This document shows, piece after piece, positions 34,896-45,380 of a stretch of DNA of 64,000 nt. Source of the stretch: Mycolicibacterium sarraceniae. Lineage in GTDB: Bacteria; Actinomycetota; Actinomycetes; Mycobacteriales; Mycobacteriaceae. Numbering within the stretch: the stretch's first letter is position 1; every line of letters begins with the position of its first letter. Where the stretch lies: positions 868,001-932,000 of the forward strand of contig NZ_AP022595.1 of the NCBI RefSeq assembly GCF_010731875.1, in the 5' to 3' direction. The notes beneath the pieces were generated by a model. It worked only from the letters and a program-made list of their open reading frames with translations, was not told the origin of the DNA and searched no databases. The position numbers and the translations under genes were made by a program.

Positions 34896-36425
34896 TCAGG
34901 GTCGACTGAGCGCCGAGACGTTGGCGTTGTCGGCTTGCACCGGCTGAATCGGTAGGCCGGTACGCGCGGCGGTGGCCAGCATGTGCTCGACGACGTTCTT
35001 ACCGAGCGAAGCCTCGCCCGGCAGCTCGATCGGGTACTTGCCGTCGAAGCAGGCGCAGCACAGCCGGGTTGGCGGCTGTTCGGTCGCCGCGATCATGCCC
35101 TGCTGCGAGATATAGCTCAGCGAGTCCGCGCCGATCGCGTGGCGCACCGCCTCGAGCATCTCGTCCTCGTTGTCCACCGCGTTGGCGATGAGTTCGGCGG
35201 GGGTGGCGAAGTCAATTCCGTAGAAGCAGGGCCACTTCACCGGCGGTGAGGCAATGCGCACGTGCACCTCGAGGGCACCGGCCTCCCGCAGCATCCGGAT
35301 CAGGGCTCGCTGGGTGTTGCCGCGCACGATCGAGTCGTCGACGACGATGAGGCGCTTACCGCGGATCACCTCTTTGAGCGGGTTGAGCTTGAGTCGAATA
35401 CCCAGCTGCCGAATCGTTTGCGACGGCTGGATGAACGTGCGCCCGACGTAGGCGTTCTTCATCAGGCCCTGGCCGAACGGGATGCCGGATTCCTGCGCGT
35501 ACCCGACGGCGGCGGGAGTGCCGGATTCCGGTACCCCGATCACCAGGTCAGCCTCGACGGGCTTCTCCCGGGCCAGCCGGCGTCCAATGTCGACGCGGGT
35601 CGCGTGCACCGAGCGGCCAACGAGCGTGCTGTCGGGCCGGGCCAGATAGACGTACTCGAAGATGCAGCCCTTGGGGGTCGGGTTGGCGAAGCGGGTGGAG
35701 CGGACGCCGTCGGCGTCGATGGCCAGCAGCTCACCGGGTTCGATATCGCGGACGAAGGATGCGCCGACGATGTCGAGCGCGGCCGTTTCCGACGCCACCA
35801 CCCAGCCGCGGTCCAGCCGGCCCAGCGACAGCGGGCGCACCCCGTACGGGTCGCGGGCGGCGTACAGCGTGGTTTCGTCCATGAAGGTCAGGCAGAAGGC
35901 GCCGCGCACCGTGGGCAGCAGCGCCAGAGCGGCCTGCTCGATGCTGGAGTCCGCCGCGCCGTGGGCCAACAGGGCGCCGAGGATGTCGGAGTCGGTGCTC
36001 GCCGCACCCGGCATGTTCGGGTTGATCAGCCCCGCCTCGCGGGCGCGCGCCGCCAATTCGGTGGTGTTGACCAGATTTCCGTTGTGACCCAGCGCCACTC
36101 CGGTGCCCGCCGCGGTGTTGCGGAAAACCGGCTGGGCGTTCTCCCAGGTGGTCGAGCCGGTCGTCGAGTAGCGGCAGTGCCCGATAGCGACATGGCCTTC
36201 CATCGCGGCCAGCGTCTGCTCGTCGAACACCTGGCTGACCAGGCCCAGATCCTTGAAGACCAGGACCTGCGATCCGTCGCCGACGGCGATACCGGCCGCC
36301 TCCTGGCCCCTGTGTTGCAAGGCATAGAGACCGTAGTAAGTGAGTTTCGCAACATCTTCGCCCGGAGCCCAGACTCCGAAGACGCCGCATTCTTCCGCAG
36401 GTGGGTTTTCGACTTCTTCGGTCAC
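34896..36425 (-). CDS. purF: Amidophosphoribosyltransferase PurF
   Basis: 509 residues. First step of purine synthesis (PRPP + Gln to phosphoribosylamine). A 12-residue propeptide ends before the nucleophile Cys13 (ECGVFGVW). The glutaminase domain has GHCRYST and GHNGNLVN, and the PRTase domain has the PRPP loop LIVVDDSIVRGNT. Four Cys residues characteristic of Fe-S type enzymes are likely, including CCACF near residue 460. Preceded by the SCP-family gene on the same strand. Confidence 0.97.
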   Translation of the reverse strand: MTEEVENPPAEECGVFGVWAPGEDVAKLTYYGLYALQHRGQEAAGIAVGDGSQVLVFKDLGLVSQVFDEQTLAAMEGHVAIGHCRYSTTGSTTWENAQPVFRNTAAGTGVALGHNGNLVNTTELAARAREAGLINPNMPGAASTDSDILGALLAHGAADSSIEQAALALLPTVRGAFCLTFMDETTLYAARDPYGVRPLSLGRLDRGWVVASETAALDIVGASFVRDIEPGELLAIDADGVRSTRFANPTPKGCIFEYVYLARPDSTLVGRSVHATRVDIGRRLAREKPVEADLVIGVPESGTPAAVGYAQESGIPFGQGLMKNAYVGRTFIQPSQTIRQLGIRLKLNPLKEVIRGKRLIVVDDSIVRGNTQRALIRMLREAGALEVHVRIASPPVKWPCFYGIDFATPAELIANAVDNEDEMLEAVRHAIGADSLSYISQQGMIAATEQPPTRLCCACFDGKYPIELPGEASLGKNVVEHMLATAARTGLPIQPVQADNANVSALSRP

Positions 36426-36518
36426 GATATGGGCTGCTCCCTGGCGGGGTTCGGTGACGTCAGCCAGTTTACGGGCATCAGAGGGAAACGCGGAACTGAA
36501 CCCCGAGTGTCGGGCCGC

Positions 36519-36911
36519 CTACTCGGCGATTGTCACTAGGGGAAGCCATGCTGAGATCTCACCGGCCCGCGATCCTGAGAGCCGCAGGATCCCGCGGCCG
36601 GCCGCGTCGTCCATCTCGAGGAGGCCCGTCACCACCAGAAGCCACGTCCGCGGATCGGTCTCGACCACGTTGGGTGGCGTACCTCGGGTGTGCCGGGGAC
36701 CGGAGATGCATTGCACCGCAACAAAAGGTGGGATGCGAACCTCCACACTCGCGCCGGGCGCCAGCGCGGCCAGGGTGCGCGCGGTCAGCCGGACCGCCAC
36801 CGCGATCGCAGTGCGGTCGGGGGCGGCGGCGCTCTCATCACGCAGCCAGGACGCCACGGCGGTCACAGCGGCCACAGTGGCCGCAGGGTCAGCGCTACTG
36901 CGGGCGGGCAT
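36519..36911 (-). CDS. Sterol carrier family protein
   Basis: 130 residues. Actinobacterial SCP-like family marked by PPFVAVQCISGPRHTRGTPPNVVETDP and a final SGSRAGEISAWLPLV. Usually encoded just upstream of purF, as here (94 bp). Role unknown; SCP folds bind lipids. ATG 36911 (MPARSSADP) matches the family start. Confidence 0.85.
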   Translation of the reverse strand: MPARSSADPAATVAAVTAVASWLRDESAAAPDRTAIAVAVRLTARTLAALAPGASVEVRIPPFVAVQCISGPRHTRGTPPNVVETDPRTWLLVVTGLLEMDDAAGRGILRLSGSRAGEISAWLPLVTIAE

Positions 36912-36980
36912 AGGTCGAGTATGGCAATCCACCGCCATGAGCCTTGACGTCAACCGAACTTGAGATCCTAGCGCGGGCCG

Positions 36981-37070
36981 ATGTGCTTCACACCGCACGA
37001 AATCGACTACCTGAACTCGGCGGATCTCGGCAGGCTGGCGACCAGCCAGCCGGACGGCACCCTGCCGAAC
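36981..37070 (+). pseudogene. 5' fragment of a PPOX/F420-dependent oxidoreductase gene
   Basis: ATG 36981 gives FTPHEIDYLNSADLGRLATSQPDGT, the standard N-terminus of pyridoxamine-oxidase-fold F420 enzymes. It then loses the pattern within about 30 codons and runs into the 3' end of the CPBP gene on the other strand. Truncated remnant. Confidence 0.6.
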
Positions 37071-37129
37071 AGGCCGAAGCGGCCGACGGCGACGGGATCA
37101 TCCGGATCACCCGAAACGCATCATCAGTT

Positions 37130-37684
37130 TCAGGATCGACGCCGCTGCAGGGCCAGCGCCGCCAATGCGGCGGACTCGTTGAACGCCATATGCGCCAGCA
37201 CCGGAGCAATCACACTCCCCGACCGCTTGGCCAGCCAACCGAATACCCAGCCCGCCACCCCCGTCACCAACACGGTGCCGAGCACCGGATCGCCGACCCT
37301 CCTAGCGTCGGGGATGTGCCAGAGCCCGAAGGCGGCGGCCTGCACCAGCGGGCCGACGGTCGGCCCGACCGCTCGCACGGCGACGGCCTGAAGCGCGCCC
37401 CGAAACAGCATCTCTTCCGTCCAGGCCGTGGCGATCGGAATCTCCAACGCCAGCCAACGGACCGGATCCGCGGGGATGCGGCGGGCCGTCATCCCGGCAC
37501 GAACCCGCGGTACGGCGGTCAATGCCGCGACGGTCGAGGCCACCACCCCGACGGCCACCGCGCCGGTCCGCAGTCCCGCCCACAGCTGCGGCGGCCGCAG
37601 GCCCAACGGAGCACCGACAGCGGCCGCCACCGCGGTACTGACGATTGCACGCACGCCCGGCGCCCCGGAATCCTTGGTAATCAT
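37130..37684 (-). CDS. CPBP family intramembrane glutamic protease
   Basis: 184 residues, several membrane helices. The CPBP (Rce1-like) motifs are AWTEEMLFRGALQ (two catalytic Glu, Arg), FGLWHI and a last helix with VIAPVLAHMAFNE. Start overlaps the upstream gene's stop (ATGA). Substrate unknown; some members process prenylated or bacteriocin peptides. Confidence 0.85.
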   Translation of the reverse strand: MITKDSGAPGVRAIVSTAVAAAVGAPLGLRPPQLWAGLRTGAVAVGVVASTVAALTAVPRVRAGMTARRIPADPVRWLALEIPIATAWTEEMLFRGALQAVAVRAVGPTVGPLVQAAAFGLWHIPDARRVGDPVLGTVLVTGVAGWVFGWLAKRSGSVIAPVLAHMAFNESAALAALALQRRRS

Positions 37685-37995
37685 TGGAATTCCGGACCGC
37701 CAGCCGCACTGAGCTTTTCCAGCGCGCGGCGGATCCGTTCGGTGTCCGCAGGCGTCCAGCCGTCCGGTGCGGCGACGGCGACCCAGCCGTCGAGCTGGCT
37801 GTCCCCATAGTTGTGGCCATGTCCGATAGGCGAGGCCTGCGCGCTGGTGACATCGCCGGCCATCTCGGCCGACTTCTCCTGGTCGGCAAGAAACGAAATC
37901 CAGCTCGGCAGATACGAGTACTGCATGGCCACCAGGATCAGCACGCTGGCGCCGATCGATGCAACGCCGCGGTTCGGGCGGGGACTGCGCCTCAC
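37681..37995 (-). CDS. Membrane-anchored hypothetical protein (start possibly frameshifted)
   Basis: 104 residues from GTG 37995: a membrane helix (VASIGASVLILVAMQYSYL) and a soluble tail ending DTERIRRALEKLSAAGGPEFQ. In a different frame, ATG 38023 overlaps the purL stop as ATGA and reads [14 protein letters not shown] before running out. The classic coupled start therefore belongs to this gene, and a 1-base change in the C-rich run near 37985 has probably shifted it. GTG 37995 may now serve. Confidence 0.6.
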   Translation of the reverse strand: MRRSPRPNRGVASIGASVLILVAMQYSYLPSWISFLADQEKSAEMAGDVTSAQASPIGHGHNYGDSQLDGWVAVAAPDGWTPADTERIRRALEKLSAAGGPEFQ

Positions 37996-38019
37996 CGGTG
38001 ACGTCGTCGGCCGCGCTGG

Positions 38020-40329
38020 TCATCCGAAAAGCCCGGGCAGCACTTTCTCCGAGGTGGTCCGCAACTCTTCCAGCGTCACCGTGAATAAGCCTTGCACCTC
38101 AACGGAATCCGATCCTGGGTCGGACACCCCGATCCGGGTGGCCGGCAGCCCGCGGGCGTCGCACATGGCCGCGAAGCGGCTCTCCTCGGTGCGTGGCACG
38201 GCCACGAGCACGCGCCCCGCCGATTCGGAGAACAGGAACGTGAACGGGCCTCCGTCTTCCGCAAACCCTTCGGGAAGCACGATGCGGCAACCGGTTTCAC
38301 CCGCCAGGGCCGCCTCTACCACCGCTTGGATAAGGCCGCCTTCGCTCAGGTCGTGCGCCGCGGAGGCCAGTCCGTCCCGCGAGGCCGCGGCCAGTACTTC
38401 GGCCAGCAGCTTCTCCCGAGTCAGGTCCACCCTCGGCGGCACACCGCCGAGGTGGTCACCGGTGACCTGAGCCCAGACCGAGCCGTCGAACTCGTCGCGG
38501 GTCTCACCGAGCAGGAACAGCGTCTCCCCCGGCTCGTTGCCCAGCCCGGTGGGGATGCGCCGGCTGACATCGTCGATCACACCGAGCACGCCCACCACCG
38601 GCGTCGGGAGAATGGCCGTCGCGCCGGTCTGGTTGTAGAAGCTGACGTTGCCGCCGGTGACCGGAATACCCAGGGCCACACAGCCATCCGCGAGGCCGCG
38701 GACGGCCTGCGAGAACTGCCACATCACGCCGGGATCCTCGGGCGAGCCGAAGTTCAGGCAGTTGGTCACCGCGATCGGGGTGGCGCCGGTGACCGCGACA
38801 TTGCGATAGGCCTCGGCCAGCGCCAGCTGTGCGCCGGTGTACGGGTCGAGCTGGGTGTAGCGCCCCGAGGCGTCGGTGGACAACGCGATACCGCGACCGG
38901 TGGTTTCGTCAATGCGCAGCACGCCGCCGTCCGCGTGCTCGGCGAGCACGGTGTTGCCACGCACGTAGCGGTCGTACTGCTCGGTGATGAAGGCGCGGCT
39001 GCATAGATGTGGACTGCCAACCAGCGCTAGCAGAGTCGCGCGCAGCTCGTCGCCGGTCACCGGGCGCGGCAATGCGGCTGAGGTGTCGGCGATCAGCGCG
39101 TCCTGCCAGTCCGGGCGGGCCACCGGCCGCTCATAGACCGGTCCTTCGTGCGCGACGGTACGGGGCGGCACATCGACGACGGTCTCGCCGTGCCAGGTGA
39201 TCTGGAGCCGGTCACCATCGGTGACCTCACCGATCACCGTCGCCAGCACCTCCCACTTGCGGCAAACGGCCAGGAACGCGTCGACGTTCTCCGGGGCCAC
39301 CACCGCGCACATGCGCTCCTGCGATTCGCTGGACAGGATCTCCGCCGGGGTCATGTTGGCCGCGCGCTGGGGCACCCTGTCCAGTTCGATGGCCATCCCG
39401 CCGTCACCGGCGGACGCTAACTCCGAAGTGGCACAGGACAATCCGGCGCCACCGAGGTCCTGGATGCCGATCACCAGCCCGGCGGCGTACAGCTCGAGAC
39501 AGCACTCGATGAGCACCTTCTCCATGAACGGGTCGCCGACCTGAACACTGGGCAGCTTCTTGCGGCCGGGACCGGAGCCCTCATCCCCGCCGAAGGTGTC
39601 CGATGCCAGCACCGACACCCCGCCGATCCCGTCGAGCCCGGTGCGTGCGCCGAACAGGATGATCTTGTTCCCAGTTCCGGAGGCGAACGCCAGATGCAGG
39701 TCCTCCTTGCGCAGCACCCCGACGCACAGTGCGTTGACCAGAGGGTTGCCGGCGTAGGACGGATCGAAGATCGTCTCGCCGCCGATATTGGGCAGACCCA
39801 GGGAGTTGCCGTAGCCGCCGATGCCGCGGACCACGCCGTCGAGCACGCGGCGGGTGTCGGGGGCGTCGGCCGCACCGAAGCGCAGCTGGTCCATGACCGC
39901 CACCGGGCGCGCGCCCATCGCCATGATGTCGCGGACGATGCCGCCCACCCCGGTGGCCGCGCCCTGATACGGCTCGACATAGGACGGGTGGTTGTGCGAC
40001 TCAACCTTGAACGTCACCGCCCAGCCGTCACCGATGTCGACCACGCCCGCGTTCTCGCCAATCCCGGCCAGCATCGACTTGCGCATCTCGTCGGTGGTGG
40101 TCTCGCCGAAGTACCGCAGGTGCACCTTGGAGGATTTGTAGGAGCAGTGTTCGCTCCACATCACCGAGTACATCGCGAGTTCGGCGTCGGTGGGCCTGCG
40201 GCCGAGGATGTCCCGGATCCGCTGATATTCGTCGTCTTTGAGGCCGAGTTCGCGGTACGGCTGCGGGTGCTCGGGGGTGGTCGTCGCATGGTCGACGCTG
40301 TCGACAGCTCCAGTGAGCCCAGATGTCAC
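38020..40329 (-). CDS. purL: Phosphoribosylformylglycinamidine synthase subunit PurL
   Basis: 769 residues, the small-type PurL that needs PurQ and PurS (both present at 45-46 kb). ATP-dependent amidation of FGAR to FGAM. Motifs: [61 protein letters not shown], and the duplicated half with NCLNFGSPE and [11 protein letters not shown] 40329 chosen by family start. The downstream gene overlaps its stop. Confidence 0.97.
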   Translation of the reverse strand: MTSGLTGAVDSVDHATTTPEHPQPYRELGLKDDEYQRIRDILGRRPTDAELAMYSVMWSEHCSYKSSKVHLRYFGETTTDEMRKSMLAGIGENAGVVDIGDGWAVTFKVESHNHPSYVEPYQGAATGVGGIVRDIMAMGARPVAVMDQLRFGAADAPDTRRVLDGVVRGIGGYGNSLGLPNIGGETIFDPSYAGNPLVNALCVGVLRKEDLHLAFASGTGNKIILFGARTGLDGIGGVSVLASDTFGGDEGSGPGRKKLPSVQVGDPFMEKVLIECCLELYAAGLVIGIQDLGGAGLSCATSELASAGDGGMAIELDRVPQRAANMTPAEILSSESQERMCAVVAPENVDAFLAVCRKWEVLATVIGEVTDGDRLQITWHGETVVDVPPRTVAHEGPVYERPVARPDWQDALIADTSAALPRPVTGDELRATLLALVGSPHLCSRAFITEQYDRYVRGNTVLAEHADGGVLRIDETTGRGIALSTDASGRYTQLDPYTGAQLALAEAYRNVAVTGATPIAVTNCLNFGSPEDPGVMWQFSQAVRGLADGCVALGIPVTGGNVSFYNQTGATAILPTPVVGVLGVIDDVSRRIPTGLGNEPGETLFLLGETRDEFDGSVWAQVTGDHLGGVPPRVDLTREKLLAEVLAAASRDGLASAAHDLSEGGLIQAVVEAALAGETGCRIVLPEGFAEDGGPFTFLFSESAGRVLVAVPRTEESRFAAMCDARGLPATRIGVSDPGSDSVEVQGLFTVTLEELRTTSEKVLPGLFG

Positions 40330-40339
40330 GCAGAACAGT

Positions 40340-41569
40340 CTAGTGGCGCGGCGCCGCGCTGCCCCGCCGTCGCACAGTGGAACGCGCAAAGACGTGGGCG
40401 ACGTAGGACGCGCTGAGGCCGTGCACCAGCACGCTGCTCAGCACCACCAGCACCATGATCAACAACGCCGTCTTCTCGACGTCGCCCTCGAGCACGTTGA
40501 ATGCCAGCAGACCGAACACGATCGAGGTGGTCCCCCGTGGCCCCAGCCAGCCGACGAGCAACCGCTCCCGCCAGTCCAGCCGCGATCCGAGCAGCCCGAG
40601 CAGCACCGGAATCAGCCGGACGACGCAAACGGCCAGCACGGTATAGCCGACCATGCCCCACGTGATGCCGCCCGACATCAGCGCGATGACGCCGATGCCG
40701 GCCACCACGAACCACATGAAGGCGGTCAGCAACACAGCGACGTCGTCGATGAGTTCCAGCTCCCGCCGGTTGCCCTGCGCCCGGCGCACATAGTTGAGTG
40801 CCATCCCGCAGAGGAACGCGGATACGAACCCGTTGCCGCCGAGACCGACGCTCAGCGAGTAGGAGAGCAGCGGGGCGGCGACGAAGATGATCCGTTTGGA
40901 TTGGTCAGTCATCAGGTTGCGCCGTTCGGCGGTGTTGGCCAGCTTGCCGAGTACCCATCCGACGAGGGGGCCAACGACGAGGGCGATGCCGACCTCGGGG
41001 ACCGCCGTGGCGAACGCGTCCATCGGCGGTTCGGCGTCTTCGGGCCCCGAGGCCAGCGCCAGCGCGAAGACAAGTACCGGAGCGATGATGCCGTCCTTGA
41101 ATCCCGCCTCGACGTTGAGCAGGTCGCGCACTCGCTCGGGAATCCGTGCGTCGCGCAGTATTCGGGATGCGGGCGCGAAGTCGGTCGGCACCACGATGCA
41201 GGCGAGAACCAGGGCCACCGGCCAGGTGACACCCGGCAACAGCCAGTACCCCAGCACGAACGCCAGTCCGATGCTCAGCGGAAGCGCGATGCTCAGCAGC
41301 CGCAGCGCCGAGCGGGGATCCCGGCCCAACAGACCGCCGCGCACATCGGTGGCGTCGACGAAGACCAGCACAGCCAGGATCAGCTCAGCGAGATGCTGGG
41401 CGACCTGGGTATTCAGGGTGTCGGCGACGGCGTTATAGGTGCCGTATTCGATGCCCGCCCCGACCACGACCAGCAGGATCGGCGCAGTGATCCGGCCCCG
41501 TTGCATCGGGCGGGCGAGCAAAGACCAGATCGCCAGGACCACCGAGAGCGCGATAAGGGACTGCACCAC
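40340..41569 (-). CDS. Cation:proton antiporter (CPA1/NhaP-like)
   Basis: 409 residues, about 12 membrane helices. Ion-site helix [14 protein letters not shown], then [20 protein letters not shown], where the acidic residues of CPA1 exchangers lie. Later [18 protein letters not shown]. No C-terminal regulatory domain. It probably exchanges Na+ or K+ for H+. 10 bp upstream of purL on the same strand, so it could share a transcript with it. GTG start. Confidence 0.88.
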   Translation of the reverse strand: MVQSLIALSVVLAIWSLLARPMQRGRITAPILLVVVGAGIEYGTYNAVADTLNTQVAQHLAELILAVLVFVDATDVRGGLLGRDPRSALRLLSIALPLSIGLAFVLGYWLLPGVTWPVALVLACIVVPTDFAPASRILRDARIPERVRDLLNVEAGFKDGIIAPVLVFALALASGPEDAEPPMDAFATAVPEVGIALVVGPLVGWVLGKLANTAERRNLMTDQSKRIIFVAAPLLSYSLSVGLGGNGFVSAFLCGMALNYVRRAQGNRRELELIDDVAVLLTAFMWFVVAGIGVIALMSGGITWGMVGYTVLAVCVVRLIPVLLGLLGSRLDWRERLLVGWLGPRGTTSIVFGLLAFNVLEGDVEKTALLIMVLVVLSSVLVHGLSASYVAHVFARSTVRRRGSAAPRH

Positions 41570-41585
41570 GGGTATGCATCATCCC

Positions 41586-42206
41586 TCACCGAAGTGTTAT
41601 GCGCGCGTCCGGGCCGTGGCGCGCAACAGCGCACCTTTGCCCGGCGCTCTCGACGGCCTGATCGCGCAGTCCCGCAGCAGAGTCCGCGGCGCCACCCGCA
41701 TCTCCCTGGACACGAACGCGGCACCGATGCAGCGCCGGATGCCGCTCCACGGCCCAGGCCAGCGTGGTGGCAGTCGTCTCGTGGCCGGCGGTGCACCAGC
41801 GGATCAGCTCGTCGGCGATCCGGTCGTATTCGCGGCGGTACTGATCGAACCGGCCCCACGGGCTCAGGTGCCCCCAATCCCATTGCGGCACAGAGATGAG
41901 TGCCAGTTTCGACCCGAGTTGGGTGGCCGGGGGGGAGTATTTCCCGCAGGCGGCCGGACTCCTCGCCGTCCGCCCCGAACACCGTCCGCAGGATGACGTT
42001 CGGGGTAATCCGCAGCATCGCGGGTAGAGCCGCGAAAGTGCGCTCCTGGGGCCAGGATTCGAATTCCGCGATGGCCTCACGTTCGACGATTGCCTCATAG
42101 GCGGCCAACGCGGACTGAACGGCCCGAGGGATCGGCGGACCTGGCGGCAACGTGGTTGTCGGCACCGGGCGGATGATAGGCGGCGGCGTTTGGCGACCGT
42201 CCGCAA
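41586..42206 (-). pseudogene. Cytochrome P450 fossil I
   Basis: Pieces of a class I P450 occur in three frames. LPPGPPIPRAVQSAL and ERTFAALPAMLRITPNVILRTVFG (proline-rich start and helix C/D region) are followed by FDQYRREYDRIADELI. Then comes AGHETTATTLAWAVERHP (the oxygen-binding I helix) and a stretch resembling the C-terminal end. The ExxR region and the haem-Cys loop are missing. Multiple deletions and frameshifts. Confidence 0.7.
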
Positions 42207-42232
42207 AGCGTCCGGCTGGTGAACGGGGCGGC

Positions 42233-43525
42233 TTAGGCGGGTGACAGAAATGCCTGCAGCGCAGCCGCATACGCGACGATGTCGTCGGCGCCCATCAGTT
42301 CACGAGCCGAATGCATGGCCAGCTGGGCCGCGCCGACGTCCACGGTGGGGATACCGGTGCGTGCCGATGTCATCGGGCCGATCGTCGAGCCGCACGGCAG
42401 GTCGGCGCGGTGTTCGTAGCGCTGCAGTGGCACTCCGGCCTGCCGGCAGGCCAGCTCGAATGCGGCGGCCGTGCGGCCGTCGGTGGCGTAGCGCAGGTTC
42501 GGCTGCACCTTGAGTACCGGCCCGCCGTTGACGGCGATCAGGTGTCCGGGTTCGTGGCGGTCGGGATAATTGGGGTGCGTCGCGTGGGCCATATCGCCGG
42601 ACGCCACCATCGACGCGGTCAGCAGGCGCAGGAAATCCTCCCGGTCTCCCCCCGCGGAAAGGACGATACGTTCCAGCGTGGTCAGCAGCAGATCCGACTG
42701 GGCACCATGATCCGACGTCGAGCCGACCTCCTCGTGATCGAACAACGCCAGCACCGGCAGGTATGCCCGTGGTTCGGCGGCCAGGAACGCCTCCAGCCCG
42801 GCGTAGCAGGTGCCCTGGTTGTCCAGCCTGGGGGCGCTGACGAACTGGCCGTCGCCACCGGTGAGCGCTGCAGGGGTCAGATCGTGGGTCATCAGGTCGG
42901 CGGACAGCAGATCGGCCGCGGGCACCCCGGCCCATTCGGCGGCGTAGCCGAGGAATGACCGGGGCTCGGCACCGAGCCCCCATACCGCATTGACGTGACG
43001 CTGGGGGTCGAGCTTGACGGCCGCCCGGTCCTCGGCGAGGTGGATCGCCAGCTGCGGTACCCGCAGGATCGGCTCGTCGATCCGTACCAACCGGTGCGAT
43101 ACGCCACCGACGGCGTCGGAGTCACGCACCGACAACCGGCCGCTGATCCCGAGATCGCGGTCCAGCCAGGAGTTCAGCCACGCCCCGCCATAGGGCTCCA
43201 GCGCCACGACCCGCCAGCCGGCCACCACCCGGTCCGGATGCTGCTTGACCCGCAGGTTGGGGCTGTCGGTGTGGCCGCCGACGATGCGAAAGGGGCTGCC
43301 AGGGTCGGCGCTCCGCCACGCGACCAGCGAGCCGGCCCGCACCGTGTAGTACCGACCGGCCCCGTCCGGCCACCGAGCGGTTTCGGCCAGCTCGGTGTAG
43401 CCGGCGGCGCGCAGCCGCCCGGCGACGGTGTGACAGACGTGGAACGGCGACGGCGACGCGTCGATGAACTCACACAACCCGCGAGCGCTGGCACCTGTGG
43501 ACATGTTCACCATCATCGCCGACAT
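42233..43525 (-). CDS. pepC: M18 family aminopeptidase PepC
   Basis: 430 residues; counterpart of Rv0800. Zinc aminopeptidase: [14 protein letters not shown] (first His-x-Asp), LDNQGTC-like segment with a metal Asp, [16 protein letters not shown] (Glu pair) and the late MHSARELMG His. Cytosolic, removes acidic or other N-terminal residues. ATG 43525 or 43504 are both possible. Only 21 bp separate it from the DyP GTG, so promoters overlap. Confidence 0.93.
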   Translation of the reverse strand: MSAMMVNMSTGASARGLCEFIDASPSPFHVCHTVAGRLRAAGYTELAETARWPDGAGRYYTVRAGSLVAWRSADPGSPFRIVGGHTDSPNLRVKQHPDRVVAGWRVVALEPYGGAWLNSWLDRDLGISGRLSVRDSDAVGGVSHRLVRIDEPILRVPQLAIHLAEDRAAVKLDPQRHVNAVWGLGAEPRSFLGYAAEWAGVPAADLLSADLMTHDLTPAALTGGDGQFVSAPRLDNQGTCYAGLEAFLAAEPRAYLPVLALFDHEEVGSTSDHGAQSDLLLTTLERIVLSAGGDREDFLRLLTASMVASGDMAHATHPNYPDRHEPGHLIAVNGGPVLKVQPNLRYATDGRTAAAFELACRQAGVPLQRYEHRADLPCGSTIGPMTSARTGIPTVDVGAAQLAMHSARELMGADDIVAYAAALQAFLSPA

Positions 43526-43534
43526 CGGATTGGT

Positions 43535-43540
43535 TAGGGT
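43535..43540 (+). promoter_or_regulatory. -10 box for DyP-encapsulin
   Basis: TAGGGT lies 6 nt before GTG 43547, the leaderless spacing seen at several genes in this window. Confidence 0.55.
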
Positions 43541-43546
43541 TTAGCG

Positions 43547-44569
43547 GTGCCTCCTCCACAGCCGCAACCGGTGCTGGCGCCCCTGACACCGGCTGCCATT
43601 TTTTTGGTGGCGACCATCAATGACGGCGGTGAGGCGGTGGTGCATGACGCCTTGGCTGACCTCTCGGGTCTGACGCGGGCGATCGGATTTCGTGATCCGT
43701 CCAAGCACCTGTCGATGGTCACCTCGATCGGGTCCGACGCCTGGGATCGGTTGTTCGCGGGGCCACGCCCCAAGGACCTGCACCCCTTCGTCGAGTTGAC
43801 CGGTGCCCGTCACCACGCCCCCTCGACGCCGGGTGATCTGTTGTTCCACATCCGTGCCGAGGTGCTCGACGTCTGTTTCGAGCTGGGCAGCAGGGTGGCC
43901 AAAGCCATGGCCGGCGCGATCACCATCGTCGACGAGGTGCACGGCTTCAAGTTCTTCGACAACCGCGATCTGCTGGGCTTCGTCGACGGCACCGAGAATC
44001 CGGACGGCCCGGTAGCGGTCAGCGCCACCGAGATCGGCGACGAGGATCCGGATTTCACCGGCGGCTGCTATGTGCACATCCAGAAGTACGTCCACGACAT
44101 GGCGTCGTGGGAGTCACTGTCGGTGACCGAGCAGGAGCGCGTGATCGGCCGCAGCAAACTCGAGGACATCGAGATGGCTGATGATGTGAAACCGTCCAAC
44201 TCCCATATCGCGCTGAACGTCATCGAGGACGCCGACGGCAACGAGCGCAAGATCGTCCGGGCCAATATGCCGTTCGGCGAGATCGGCGCCGGCGAGTCCG
44301 GGACTTATTACATCGGTTATTCGCGTTCCCCCGATGTGACCGAGAAGATGCTGGAGAACATGTTCATCGGCGACCCGCCGGGCAACACGGACCGCATCCT
44401 CGATTTCTCCACGGCGCTCACCGGCGCACTGTTCTTCACCCCGGTCGCCGATTTCCTCGACGATCCCCCGCCCTTGCCGGACTTCGGCGAGATCGCGGCA
44501 GCTCCCCCGGCATCCGCCACCACCTCCGACGGTTCACTGGCGATTGGCAGCCTGAAAGGACAGCCCTGA
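43547..44569 (+). CDS. dyp: Dye-decolorizing peroxidase, encapsulin cargo
   Basis: 340 residues; counterpart of Rv0799c. Haem peroxidase of the DyP family: GFVDGTENPDGP with the catalytic Asp, a His-rich CYVHIQKYVHDM segment near the proximal ligand, and RANMPFG with the conserved Arg. After a Pro/Ala/Ser linker the protein ends DGSLAIGSLKGQP, an encapsulin cargo-loading peptide. Its stop overlaps the encapsulin ATG, so enzyme and shell are co-translated. Confidence 0.96.
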   Translation: MPPPQPQPVLAPLTPAAIFLVATINDGGEAVVHDALADLSGLTRAIGFRDPSKHLSMVTSIGSDAWDRLFAGPRPKDLHPFVELTGARHHAPSTPGDLLFHIRAEVLDVCFELGSRVAKAMAGAITIVDEVHGFKFFDNRDLLGFVDGTENPDGPVAVSATEIGDEDPDFTGGCYVHIQKYVHDMASWESLSVTEQERVIGRSKLEDIEMADDVKPSNSHIALNVIEDADGNERKIVRANMPFGEIGAGESGTYYIGYSRSPDVTEKMLENMFIGDPPGNTDRILDFSTALTGALFFTPVADFLDDPPPLPDFGEIAAAPPASATTSDGSLAIGSLKGQP

Positions 44570-45366
44570 TGAACAACCTTTACCGCGAGCTTGCCCCGAT
44601 CACCGAATCAGCTTGGCATGAAATCGAATTGGAGGCCACCCGGACCTTCAAGCGACACATCGCCGGCCGCCGCGTTGTCGATGTGAGCGAGCCGGGCGGG
44701 CCGGTGACGGCGGCGATCAGCACCGGCCATCTGCGCGACGTGCCCGCCCCGGCGGACGGCGTGGTGGCTCATCTTCGGGAGGCCAAGCCGCTGGTGCGGC
44801 TGCGGGTGCCGTTCACGGTGTCGCGCATCGCGATCGACGATGTGGAGCGCGGTGCGCAGGACTCCGACTGGGATCCGGTGAAGGACGCCGCCAAGAAGCT
44901 GGCGTTCATCGAGGATCGCGCGATTTTCGAAGGTTACTCAGCGGCGTCGATCGATGGCATCCGCAGCTGCAGCTCCAACCCGGCGCTGGCGCTGCCTGAG
45001 GACGCCCGCGAGTACCCCGACGTCTTCGCGCAGGCGCTCTCCGAGCTGCGGCTGGCCGGTGTGGACGGTCCGTATTCGGTGCTGCTGTCGGCGGACGCCT
45101 ACACGAAGGTCAGTGAGACCACCGAGCACGGCTATCCGATCCGCGAGCACCTCAACCGACTCGTGGATGGCGAGATCATCTGGGCGCCCGCGATCGACGG
45201 CGCGTTCCTGCTGAGCACTCGTGGCGGCGATTTCGATCTTCAGCTGGGCACCGATGTCGCGATCGGTTACCTGAACCATGATGCCGACACCGTGCAGCTG
45301 TACCTGCAGGAGACGCTGACGTTCCTCTGCTACACCGCCGAGGCGTCGGTCGCACTGACCACCTAG
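44569..45366 (+). CDS. enc: Encapsulin shell protein (Cfp29)
   Basis: 265 residues; counterpart of Rv0798c. HK97-like fold, family 1 encapsulin: NNLYRELAPITESAWHEIELEA is the family start, ending TLTFLCYTAEASVALTT. It self-assembles into a roughly 60-subunit shell enclosing DyP. Overlaps dyp by one base (TGATG). Convergent with purQ. Confidence 0.96.
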   Translation: MNNLYRELAPITESAWHEIELEATRTFKRHIAGRRVVDVSEPGGPVTAAISTGHLRDVPAPADGVVAHLREAKPLVRLRVPFTVSRIAIDDVERGAQDSDWDPVKDAAKKLAFIEDRAIFEGYSAASIDGIRSCSSNPALALPEDAREYPDVFAQALSELRLAGVDGPYSVLLSADAYTKVSETTEHGYPIREHLNRLVDGEIIWAPAIDGAFLLSTRGGDFDLQLGTDVAIGYLNHDADTVQLYLQETLTFLCYTAEASVALTT

Positions 45367-45380
45367 TACTGCAGCCGCAC

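Noticed and set aside
35262..36539. Plus-strand open frame (425 codons)
   Set aside because: Antisense to purF, which has complete catalytic motifs.
40238..41899. Long plus-strand open frame (553 codons)
   Set aside because: It is antisense to the antiporter and the P450 fossil, is rich in His, Gln and Asp as GC-rich shadows are, and shows no domain.
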